A DNA stretch of 41,574 bases. Origin: Anaerolineae bacterium (GTDB taxonomy: Bacteria; Chloroflexota; Anaerolineae; Aggregatilineales; Aggregatilineaceae). The stretch is taken from positions 1 through 41,574 of the forward strand of contig JAFGTJ010000111.1 of NCBI GenBank assembly GCA_016934195.1, read 5' to 3'. The position numbers and the translations under genes are program-made. This document shows, one piece after another, positions 28,390 to 36,224 of the stretch (within the stretch, counting starts at the first letter, position 1; the number at the start of each line of letters is the position of its first letter). The notes beneath the pieces are model-generated. The model did no database searches. It was not told where the DNA came from and worked only from the letters and a program-made list of their open reading frames with translations.

Positions 28390-29098
28390 GAATGAAGCTA
28401 CAATACACTATCTGAACATCATCAACCGGGAGTTTTACCAGACCACCGCCGCCAGTTTTGACGCCTCGCGCTCACAGCCCTGGCCGGGTTGGGAATACCT
28501 GCTGCCCCACCTGGAACCGCCGTTGAGCATACTTGATGTGGGCTGTGGCAACGGGCGATTTGGCCGTTTTCTGATCGATCAACTCGGCACAAACCTAACC
28601 TATTATGGCGTCGATAGCAACCCCGACCTGCTCGCCAGCGCCCGGTCCGCGCTGCCCGGTCTGGATGCTCGCCTGGAACACCGCGATATAATCACCGATC
28701 CGCTGACCGAGGGCGAGTATGACCTGGTGGCGCTGTTCGGCATGATTCACCACGTACCGGGATTTCAGCAGCGGCGGGACTTCATACACACGTTGGCCCA
28801 ACGGGTCGCGCCGGGGGGACTGTTCGCGTTCGCGGCGTGGCGCTTTTACGATTACGAACGATTCCGGGACCGGATCGTGCCCTGGCCGGATGATATCGAG
28901 GTCGAACGGCACGATTACCTGCTCGACTGGCGGCGCGACGTGCGGGCGGTACGCTACTGCCATTACGTGGACGATGCCGAACACGCCGAACTGGTCACGG
29001 CGACCGGACTCACCGAGATCGCAGCGTACCGGGCCGATGGGCACGCCGGGGACGTGAACCGTTACAGCCTGCTCCGGCGGGATAAAAACCATGATTGA
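28388..29098 (+). CDS. Class I SAM-dependent methyltransferase, Trm9-like
   Basis: MNEATIHYLNIINREFYQTTAASFDASRSQPWPGWEYLLPHL...ILDVGCGNGRFGRFL...GMIHHVPGFQQRRDFIHTLAQRVAPGGLFAFAAW...VRYCHYVDDAEHAELVTATGL. The track's longer ORF runs antisense into elp3; start placed at ATG 28388. Confidence 0.85.
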   Translation: MNEATIHYLNIINREFYQTTAASFDASRSQPWPGWEYLLPHLEPPLSILDVGCGNGRFGRFLIDQLGTNLTYYGVDSNPDLLASARSALPGLDARLEHRDIITDPLTEGEYDLVALFGMIHHVPGFQQRRDFIHTLAQRVAPGGLFAFAAWRFYDYERFRDRIVPWPDDIEVERHDYLLDWRRDVRAVRYCHYVDDAEHAELVTATGLTEIAAYRADGHAGDVNRYSLLRRDKNHD

Positions 29099-30203
29099 TA
29101 CTATACACAACCTGCCCGCCCTGCATGACGCGCTGATCGGATGGTTCGAGCAGCACAAAACCGATCTTCCCTGGCGGCGTACCCAGGACCCTTACGCGAT
29201 CTGGCTTTCGGAGATCATGCTCCAGCAAACCCAGGTAACAACCGTGATCCCGTATTACAAGCGGTTCCTGGCGCGCTTCCCGACCGTGCGCGATCTCGCC
29301 GTCGCGCCGCTGGGCGATGTGCTCAAGCTATGGGAGGGACTCGGTTATTACAGCCGGGCGCGGAACCTGCACCGCGCCGCGCAAATGGTCGTAGACGACT
29401 TCGGCGGCAATTTCCCGGCCAGTATACCGAAACTGCGCACACTGCCCGGCGTGGGGCGTTACACGGCGGGCGCGGTGGGAAGTCTTGCGTTTGGACTGGA
29501 TGTGCCAGTGCTGGATGGCAACGTGATCCGCATCCTGGCGCGGCTGCTCGATATTACCGACGATGTAACACAAGTCACCACCCAAAACGCGCTGTGGAAT
29601 TTAGTCGAGCAACTTGTACCGGCAGGTCGAGCCGGTCTCTGGAACGAAGGGTTGATGGAACTGGGCCGCCGGGTCTGCATGCCCCAATCACCGGACTGTG
29701 CCGCCTGCCCTATCGCGGATCACTGCATGGCGCGGCAGGCGAATACACAAGCAGAGCGCCCGGTCAAACGTCCCCGGCGCAAAATACCCCATTACGACGT
29801 GACTGCCGCCGTGATTCAACGCGCCGACGGTTTTATCCTGATCGCGCAGCGTCCGCCGAACGGCATGTTGGGCGGGCTGTGGGAGTTCCCCGGCGGGAAA
29901 CGCGAACCGGGCGAAACGCTGCCGGACTGCCTGAAACGCGAAATCCGTGAGGAACTGGGAATCGAGATCGCGGTCAAGGATCAAGTCGGCGTGGTGCGCC
30001 ATGCCTATTCACATTTCCGCATCACGTTGTATGCCTTCATGTGCGAATATGTCAGCGGCCAACCGCAGGCGCTCGAATGCGCGGATTGGACCTGGACCAC
30101 CCTCGACACCCTGGATCAATACGCCTTTCCGGTCACGGACCAGCAGATCATCGCCATGTTACGAAACGGCGGCGGGCAGTTGGGCATGGATTTGGGAACT
30201 TAA
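29091..30203 (+). CDS. mutY: A/G-specific adenine glycosylase with C-terminal NUDIX-like domain
   Basis: DLPWRRTQDPYAIWLSEIMLQQTQVTTVIPYYKRFL, LPGVGRYTAGAVGSLAFG, VLDGNVIRILARL, FeS motif CMPQSPDCAACPIADHC. Confidence 0.96.
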   Translation: MIDTIHNLPALHDALIGWFEQHKTDLPWRRTQDPYAIWLSEIMLQQTQVTTVIPYYKRFLARFPTVRDLAVAPLGDVLKLWEGLGYYSRARNLHRAAQMVVDDFGGNFPASIPKLRTLPGVGRYTAGAVGSLAFGLDVPVLDGNVIRILARLLDITDDVTQVTTQNALWNLVEQLVPAGRAGLWNEGLMELGRRVCMPQSPDCAACPIADHCMARQANTQAERPVKRPRRKIPHYDVTAAVIQRADGFILIAQRPPNGMLGGLWEFPGGKREPGETLPDCLKREIREELGIEIAVKDQVGVVRHAYSHFRITLYAFMCEYVSGQPQALECADWTWTTLDTLDQYAFPVTDQQIIAMLRNGGGQLGMDLGT

Positions 30204-30215
30204 TCAACAAAACGC

Positions 30216-30243
30216 TTGACATATCGACATTCATCAATATAAT
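30216..30243 (+). promoter_or_regulatory. Promoter of arsR, overlapped by an operator-like palindrome
   Basis: TTGACA (30216-30221), N16, TATAAT (30238-30243); ATATCGAC-ATTC-ATCAATAT at 30221-30240. Confidence 0.8.
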
Positions 30244-30249
30244 AAAAAC

Positions 30250-30561
30250 ATGAGCATCGATCCGGTCATCTTCGCGAAGGCCCTGGCTGACGAAACACGC
30301 CAGGAAATCATGCGGCATCTGTGCTGCATCTGGCTAAACGTGAGCGACGTGGTGGATAAGCTTGGCGGCAAGATCAACCAACCAACCGTCAGCCACCACC
30401 TCAAAAAGCTGGAAGAGGCAAACCTGGTGCAGGTCCGGCAGGAAGGCCGCCAGCGCTTCTACACACTCAACCAGGAACAGCTAACCGTATGCTGCGGAGT
30501 ACTGATGCGTGTCTTTGCACCGGACCACGTCGAGGATGACCAGGACGAGAGCGATCCGTAA
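30250..30561 (+). CDS. arsR: ArsR/SmtB family transcriptional regulator
   Basis: FAKALADETRQEIMRHLCCIWLNVSDVVDKLGGKINQPTVSHHLKKLEEANLVQVRQEGRQRFYTL; wHTH and two CC pairs. Confidence 0.92.
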   Translation: MSIDPVIFAKALADETRQEIMRHLCCIWLNVSDVVDKLGGKINQPTVSHHLKKLEEANLVQVRQEGRQRFYTLNQEQLTVCCGVLMRVFAPDHVEDDQDESDP

Positions 30562-30587
30562 ACGCGCGGCTCTTTTTTTGCTCAAAC

Positions 30588-30607
30588 ATATCGATGAATA
30601 TCAATAC
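30588..30607 (+). promoter_or_regulatory. Second ArsR operator-like site, upstream of arsM
   Basis: ATATCGAT-GAAT-ATCAATAC, same spacing and near-identical arms as 30221-30240. Confidence 0.7.
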
Positions 30608-30623
30608 AACGAGGTAAACAACC

Positions 30624-31400
30624 ATGTCAAACAAAATCCATGACGCTGTTCAAGAACGCTACGGCGCAATCGCGCGACAGCTCAACGTGATCCAGCCCGC
30701 CGAATCAGCCTGCTGTGGCAGCGCCAATGAAATAGCCGCCGACTGCGGTCCCAAACTCTACGACGACGCCCTGCTGGAAGGGCTGCCGGTGGACGTGACG
30801 GGGTTGTCGCTCGGCTGCGGCGATCCAGTGAGCATTGCCAGTTTGCGGGAAGGTGAAACCGTGCTGGACCTGGGCAGCGGCGGGGGCATTGACTGCTTTC
30901 TAGCAGCGAAACAGGTGGGCGAATCCGGCTACGTGATCGGGGTGGATATGACACCCGATATGCTCGCCAAAGCCAACGCCAATAAGGTTAAGATGGGCGT
31001 GGAAAACGTGGAATTCCGCAAGGGCTATATCGAGGACTTGCCGGTGCGAGACAACACGATTGACGTGGTGATGTCCAACTGCGTGATCAACCTCTCGCCG
31101 GATAAGACCGCCGTGTTTAGCGAGGTCTTTCGCGTCCTGAAACCGGGTGGACGGGTATCGATCAGCGATATTGTGACCGAAGGCAATTTCACTGACGCGC
31201 TGCGCGCCGATCTGTCACAATGGGCGGAATGTGTAACGGGCGCAATTGATGTCGAAGCATACACCGGCCTGATGCGCAAGGCAGGGTTCGTCACTATTGA
31301 AGTTGTGGACAAAGTGGAAACAGGCGTGGTAAACCGCAAACCCGGAATGCCGCGCATCTTCAGCGCACGGATCACCGGCTATAAACCGAACATTTCCTAA
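30624..31400 (+). CDS. arsM: Arsenite S-adenosylmethionine methyltransferase
   Basis: [55 protein letters not shown]...[13 protein letters not shown]...WAECVTGA; the three Cys contexts typical of ArsM. Confidence 0.94.
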   Translation: MSNKIHDAVQERYGAIARQLNVIQPAESACCGSANEIAADCGPKLYDDALLEGLPVDVTGLSLGCGDPVSIASLREGETVLDLGSGGGIDCFLAAKQVGESGYVIGVDMTPDMLAKANANKVKMGVENVEFRKGYIEDLPVRDNTIDVVMSNCVINLSPDKTAVFSEVFRVLKPGGRVSISDIVTEGNFTDALRADLSQWAECVTGAIDVEAYTGLMRKAGFVTIEVVDKVETGVVNRKPGMPRIFSARITGYKPNIS

Positions 31401-31406
31401 TAACCA

Positions 31407-31437
31407 GACCGGGCGATCTGGGGAAGATCGCCCGGTC
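31407..31437. terminator. 13-bp perfect hairpin between convergent arsM and usp
   Basis: GACCGGGCGATCT (31407-31419) GGGGA AGATCGCCCGGTC (31425-31437); no T tract on the plus side. Confidence 0.55.
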
Positions 31438-31449
31438 AACTTACCACGC

Positions 31450-31872
31450 TCAGACGACCATAACTTCGCTACCGGTCGCTTCTTTCAACGCCGGGCTGAG
31501 CGTATTTTCCAGGTATTCCAGCGTCGTCACGTTGGCGTCAGCCGGACGGCCCAGCACGATCAGAGTCGCTTCGACTTCTTTAGCGGCGTCAATCAAGGCG
31601 GGCTTAAAATCACCGGTACGGACGGTAAAATCGGCCTCAACTCCGGCTTTCTCGGCGCGCTCTTTTGCCATCAGCAGCAGAAACTCGCCCAGATGCTCCA
31701 TTTCGGCTTCCATGCCGGGAACGCGCGGCTTGGTGAAATGATCCATGAAGCTCACGTCCGCAACAAAAATAAACACCAATTTGGCCTCGCGCTCTTTGGC
31801 AAGCTCAATGGCCCGCTGCTGCGTGCGAATGCTCGCTTCGCCGCCGCGTGTGGCGCATAATATAACACTCAT
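31450..31872 (-). CDS. Universal stress protein (UspA family)
   Basis: MSVILCATRGGEASIRTQQRAIELAKEREAKLVFIFV...ALIDAAKEVEATLIVLGRPADAN; start at ATG 31872. Confidence 0.88.
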   Translation of the reverse strand: MSVILCATRGGEASIRTQQRAIELAKEREAKLVFIFVADVSFMDHFTKPRVPGMEAEMEHLGEFLLLMAKERAEKAGVEADFTVRTGDFKPALIDAAKEVEATLIVLGRPADANVTTLEYLENTLSPALKEATGSEVMVV

Positions 31873-31880
31873 AATTTCGC

Positions 31881-33614
31881 CTATCCTCCCAGGACCTCGA
31901 AGCGGAACAACAGCCACAGACTCCCAACCAGCAGGGTTAGTATGGTTACAGGCACACTGACTTTTGCAAACTTGCCAAACGAAAGCGGATACCCGGCCCG
32001 TTCAGCAACACCTGCCGTCATCAGGTTCGTTTCACCGCCAATCAAAAAGCCATTGCCACCCATCGCGGCTCCCATCGACAGCCCGTAGTATAGTATCTTA
32101 TTGCCGGCTGCACCGGAAATATTGCCCGACAAATACTCAACAACCGGCAGCATCGAAGCCGCCAGCGGGATATTGGCAATTGAGAACGACAGGAACCCAA
32201 CTCCCAACACAATCACGAACACCCCGGCATAAAGATTACTGCCGACCACATCACCCATAAACCCGGCAATGGTGCTGATCAGACCCACTTCCTGGATCGA
32301 GCCAACCAGCATAAACAGCGCCATGAAGAACACCAGTGTCGTCCAATCCACCAGACTGAGCATTTTCTGCACGTCGGTCTCTACCCATACTAGCATCACC
32401 GTCGCCGCCAGTAAAGCGGTCACGGCGGGAACCATGTGCAATCCCTCGCCAATGGCAAACACCACTATGGTCAAGACAAAAACCAACAGCGACTTGCGCA
32501 GCACCTTGACGTTTTTAATCTTGGCATTTTCCTCCAACTTCGCATAGAGCGTCGGCGAAATGCCTTTTTCTCCCTTGTTGTACACATTGCGATAGTGCCA
32601 CAGCACGTACAGGGTCATTACCACCAGGGCCAGAATCACGCCTATCGTCTGGTTGATCAAAAAGTCGTTGAACGAAATTTCGGCATACGCGCCGATCAGG
32701 ATGTTGGTCGGCGTACCGATCAGGGTGCTGATCCCACCGATATTGGAAGCCATAATTTCAGGAATCAACAGCGAGGTCGGCGGCAAATTCAACGCGATAG
32801 CGATCTCCAATGTGATCGGCACCATCAACAGCATTGTCGTCACGTTATCCAACAGCGCCGAGGCCAGTGTCGTAATGATCACCAATACAATCACCAACGT
32901 TGTAGGCTGGCCGCGACTCCAACGGTAGGCTTGAAATGCCAACCACTGAAACAGACCGGTAGCCTCGATCACGCTGACGACGATCATCATGCCCATCACC
33001 AGGAAAATCACTTCCCAGTTGATATAGGTCAGCGCGCGCTCAAAATCGAAGACATGCAGGTCTTCCGAAATGAGGTTTCCGCCAAAAGACGTGACCGCGA
33101 ACACAACCGCCACGCCAAACAGAGCAGCGGTCGCGTTGGGCATTCTCTCGAATGCGATCACCAGCAGGACAAACACAAACGTGATCGCGGCCACCCAGAA
33201 CCCCAGAGCGTACCGGTAGCCCATCTCAACATCACCCAGGTTCAGCGATTCGCCCTGTTTGAGCGATAATACCTGTTCTTCATTCAATTTAATCGGGTCC
33301 ATGGCATAGTGAGGATGCTCGATTTCGATCTCAACCGAATGTTCCGGCAGCCGGGGCAGCGCAATCTCCCACAAACCATCCTCGCGGCTCTCCACGGTCG
33401 CAACCGACGTATCTTCCTCGTCAAATAACAGGGTCAATTCCGCCACAGCAATGGGCTGTCCCTGTGGATTCTGCAAAAAGCCCACCAAAGCGGGCAAACT
33501 CTCGTTACCGTCGCCATCCTGCCCACTGGCCGGAGCAGGGTCCGGCAGCCAGAGCCAAATCGCCGCCACCAAACAAAATAAAGCCAACCCATAACGCCAA
33601 AATGTCCCACGCAT
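31881..33614 (-). CDS. ArsB/NhaD (SLC13-like) ion transporter with N-terminal extracytoplasmic beta-domain
   Basis: Repeats of IT-superfamily motifs: ALLDNVTTMLLMVPITLEIA, ASNIGGISTLIGTPTNILIGAYAEI, FSIANIPLAASMLPVVEYL; signal peptide and about 110 aa before the first transporter helix. Start at ATG 33614 after ggaggg. Confidence 0.85.
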   Translation of the reverse strand: MRGTFWRYGLALFCLVAAIWLWLPDPAPASGQDGDGNESLPALVGFLQNPQGQPIAVAELTLLFDEEDTSVATVESREDGLWEIALPRLPEHSVEIEIEHPHYAMDPIKLNEEQVLSLKQGESLNLGDVEMGYRYALGFWVAAITFVFVLLVIAFERMPNATAALFGVAVVFAVTSFGGNLISEDLHVFDFERALTYINWEVIFLVMGMMIVVSVIEATGLFQWLAFQAYRWSRGQPTTLVIVLVIITTLASALLDNVTTMLLMVPITLEIAIALNLPPTSLLIPEIMASNIGGISTLIGTPTNILIGAYAEISFNDFLINQTIGVILALVVMTLYVLWHYRNVYNKGEKGISPTLYAKLEENAKIKNVKVLRKSLLVFVLTIVVFAIGEGLHMVPAVTALLAATVMLVWVETDVQKMLSLVDWTTLVFFMALFMLVGSIQEVGLISTIAGFMGDVVGSNLYAGVFVIVLGVGFLSFSIANIPLAASMLPVVEYLSGNISGAAGNKILYYGLSMGAAMGGNGFLIGGETNLMTAGVAERAGYPLSFGKFAKVSVPVTILTLLVGSLWLLFRFEVLGG

Positions 33615-33690
33615 GTCACCCTCCATCATGGCGGCGCTCGCCATTGTTTACCATTAGCCAACCGAATATAACACGCTCATTCCGGACATA

Positions 33691-34947
33691 TTACGGGCGA
33701 ACGTGCCCTTCACCCACAATCAACCACTTGTACGACGTCAGTTCTTCCAACCCCATCGGCCCGCGCGCGTGCAGCTTTTGCGTGCTGACGGCGATTTCCG
33801 CCCCCAGACCAAGCTGGCCGCCATCGGTGTAACGGGTAGACGCATTGATATAAACCGCCGCCGAATCGACCTCGTTCAGGAAACGTTCCATCGAGGTCGG
33901 ATCCGAAGTCAAAATACCGTCCGAATGCGCGGTGCTGTGCCGGTAAATGTGTTCCAGGGCGGCATCCAGGTCCGGCACGACGCGAATCCCCAGGATCAGG
34001 TCCAACCATTCGGTATCCCAGTCACCATCACCGGCAGGCTGGATATTATCCGCCGTGCCTGCAATCGCTGCCGCCGCCTCGTCCACGCGGAACCGCACGC
34101 CGTCCGCCGACAACCGCGCGATTATCCGGGGGATAAACTGCGCGGCGATGGATTCCTGTACCAGCAGCGTGTCGAGCGCATTACAGACCGAAGGGCGCTG
34201 AACTTTCGCGTTCTGCACAATGTCCTCGGCCGCCTTCAAATCCGCCGTCGAGTCCACGTACAGGTGACAGATACCGATCCCGCCCGTGATGACCGGAATC
34301 GTGCTGTTTTCCCGGCAGAAGGTATGCAGGCCGCTGCCGCCGCGTGGAATAATCATATCCACGTACCGGTCCAGCCGCAGCAGTTCGCGGACATAGCCGC
34401 GATCCGTATCGCGGATCAACTGCACGGCATCCGGCGGGAATCCTACCGATTCTAACGCGGCACAAATCGCGTCCACCAACGCTATATTGCTGCGCAGGGT
34501 TTCCTTCCCGCCGCGTAGAATCACAGCGTTGCTGGTTTTCAGGGCGAGGGCCGCTACATCTACCGTGACATTCGGGCGCGCCTCGTAGATCACGCCCAAC
34601 ACGCCCACCGGCACGCGGCGTTTGCACACCTTCAATCCATTAGGCAGCGTGCGAATATTGAATTCCTCCCCCACCGGATCGGGCAGTTCGGCCACGCGAC
34701 GCACATCGGCGGTGACGCCTTCCAGACGCTTCGCCAGGTTGAGCCGGTCCAATAAGGCCGGAGTCAACCCTGCCGCGCGCCCGTCTTCCATATCCGCCGC
34801 ATTCGCCGCGAAAATCGCATCACGGCGCGCGTCAATCTCGTCCGCGATTGCGCGGAGCGCGTCATTTTTGGCCGCCGTGTCAAATTTACGCAGGGCAAAA
34901 GCGGCGGCTTTTGCCTGCTGGCCGAGAACCTGCATATCCACTGCCAT
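33691..34947 (-). CDS. proA: Glutamate-5-semialdehyde dehydrogenase
   Basis: GVLGVIYEARPNVTVDVAALALKTSNAVILRGGKETLRSN, IIPRGGSGLHTFCRENSTIPVITGGIGICHLYVD. Confidence 0.96.
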   Translation of the reverse strand: MAVDMQVLGQQAKAAAFALRKFDTAAKNDALRAIADEIDARRDAIFAANAADMEDGRAAGLTPALLDRLNLAKRLEGVTADVRRVAELPDPVGEEFNIRTLPNGLKVCKRRVPVGVLGVIYEARPNVTVDVAALALKTSNAVILRGGKETLRSNIALVDAICAALESVGFPPDAVQLIRDTDRGYVRELLRLDRYVDMIIPRGGSGLHTFCRENSTIPVITGGIGICHLYVDSTADLKAAEDIVQNAKVQRPSVCNALDTLLVQESIAAQFIPRIIARLSADGVRFRVDEAAAAIAGTADNIQPAGDGDWDTEWLDLILGIRVVPDLDAALEHIYRHSTAHSDGILTSDPTSMERFLNEVDSAAVYINASTRYTDGGQLGLGAEIAVSTQKLHARGPMGLEELTSYKWLIVGEGHVRP

Positions 34948-34966
34948 GACGTTTTCTCCTCCTACC

Positions 34967-36073
34967 TCACATCAAAACCATATTGTCGCGGTGAATGGCT
35001 TCATCGCCATAGGTATAACCCAAAATGTCTATGATATCCTGCGAGCGGTGCCCGCGTATCTGTTCCAGTTCGACGCTGCTGTAATTCACCAACCCCTGGG
35101 CGATGGGACGATCCTGCCGGTCTGTTACCAGCACAACCGCGCCGCGCTCGAAGCCATTGTTGAGGTGCAAAACGCCAACCGGCAGCAAACTCGCGCCCTG
35201 CTGGGTAAGCACGCGCACGGCTCCATCATCAATCTGTAATGCGCCTTGCGGACGTTCCGCCAACAACCAGCGTTTATGGCTTTCAACCTGGCCGACCGAC
35301 GGCACAAACGTCGTCCCTAACGATTCGCCGGCCATCAACCGCAGCAGAATATCCGGCGTATTCCCATTTGCAATGATCGCGCGGGTGCCGCTGCGCATGG
35401 CAAGCTGCGACGCCTGGATTTTTGACACCATCCCGCCAACTCCCAGCCCAGACACGCTCACCCCGGCCAATGCGCGAATCCGCTCATCAATGGCGCGCAC
35501 CTCCGGGATCAAGTGGGCCTCCGTATCCAGGCGCGGATCACGATCATATAACCCGTCCTGGTCGGTGAGGATGATCAGCAGGTCGGCGTTAAGCAGGTTG
35601 GCAATCTGGGCCGACAGGGTATCGTTATCCCCAAACTTGATCTCCTCAACGGCCACTGTATCATTTTCGTTGATCACCGGCACAATGCCGTAATCCAGCA
35701 GCGTATTGAGCGTATCGCGCGCGTTCAAGTAGCGCGTGCGGTGTGACAGGTCATCATGCGTCAGCAGCACCTGCCCGATGTGCGTATCGTACAGGCCAAA
35801 TAACATACTGTAGACCTGCATCAAGTAACCCTGTCCCACCGCGCTCAGCATCTGTTTGGCAGGCAGGTGATTGGGCAAACTCGGATTTTCCAGCAGTTCC
35901 CGGCCCGCCGCCATTGCCCCGGAAGACACCACCACGACCCGGTGTCCATCCTGGCGCAACGTGACCAACTGGCGAATGATATCCACCATGCGCGGGCGCG
36001 AGAGATCGCGCGTCCCACCGGTGAGCGTACTGGTACCCAATTTTACGACGACGGTTTGTATTGTTTTTATCAT
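34967..36073 (-). CDS. proB: Glutamate 5-kinase with PUA domain
   Basis: VVKLGTSTLTGGTRDLSR, VVVVSSGAMAAGRELL, PVINENDTVAVEEIKFGDNDTLSAQIANL, C-terminal PUA-like region. Confidence 0.96.
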   Translation of the reverse strand: MIKTIQTVVVKLGTSTLTGGTRDLSRPRMVDIIRQLVTLRQDGHRVVVVSSGAMAAGRELLENPSLPNHLPAKQMLSAVGQGYLMQVYSMLFGLYDTHIGQVLLTHDDLSHRTRYLNARDTLNTLLDYGIVPVINENDTVAVEEIKFGDNDTLSAQIANLLNADLLIILTDQDGLYDRDPRLDTEAHLIPEVRAIDERIRALAGVSVSGLGVGGMVSKIQASQLAMRSGTRAIIANGNTPDILLRLMAGESLGTTFVPSVGQVESHKRWLLAERPQGALQIDDGAVRVLTQQGASLLPVGVLHLNNGFERGAVVLVTDRQDRPIAQGLVNYSSVELEQIRGHRSQDIIDILGYTYGDEAIHRDNMVLM

Positions 36074-36224
36074 AGGTCCACACCTTAGATTTACCCCAGA
36101 GACTGCACTATCCCGGCCTATCCGTCAAGGAATCTATGTGGTATTTTTGCCTAGAATGGTTGATAGTGGGGCGAAGTTGCTAGGATTCTATTGGATAAGC
36201 TTACACTCAGTGGAGCAAATACAT

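Noticed and set aside
30541-30580. Terminator or attenuator at the end of arsR (GAGC...GGCTC then T7)
   Set aside because: Only a short imperfect stem before the T run; not strong enough to call, though it could weakly uncouple arsR and arsM.
32436-33269. 277-aa plus-strand ORF antisense to the transporter gene
   Set aside because: Composition (RQHQ, HHQHC repeats) is the reverse reading of hydrophobic TM codons.
33703-34455. 250-aa ORF antisense to proA
   Set aside because: No family resemblance; fully covered by a confident proA.
35871-36224. Extended N-terminus of the ferredoxin-NADP reductase ORF
   Set aside because: Overlaps proB antisense; the Rossmann start MRVAIIGSGPSAF at 36225 has a suitable RBS.
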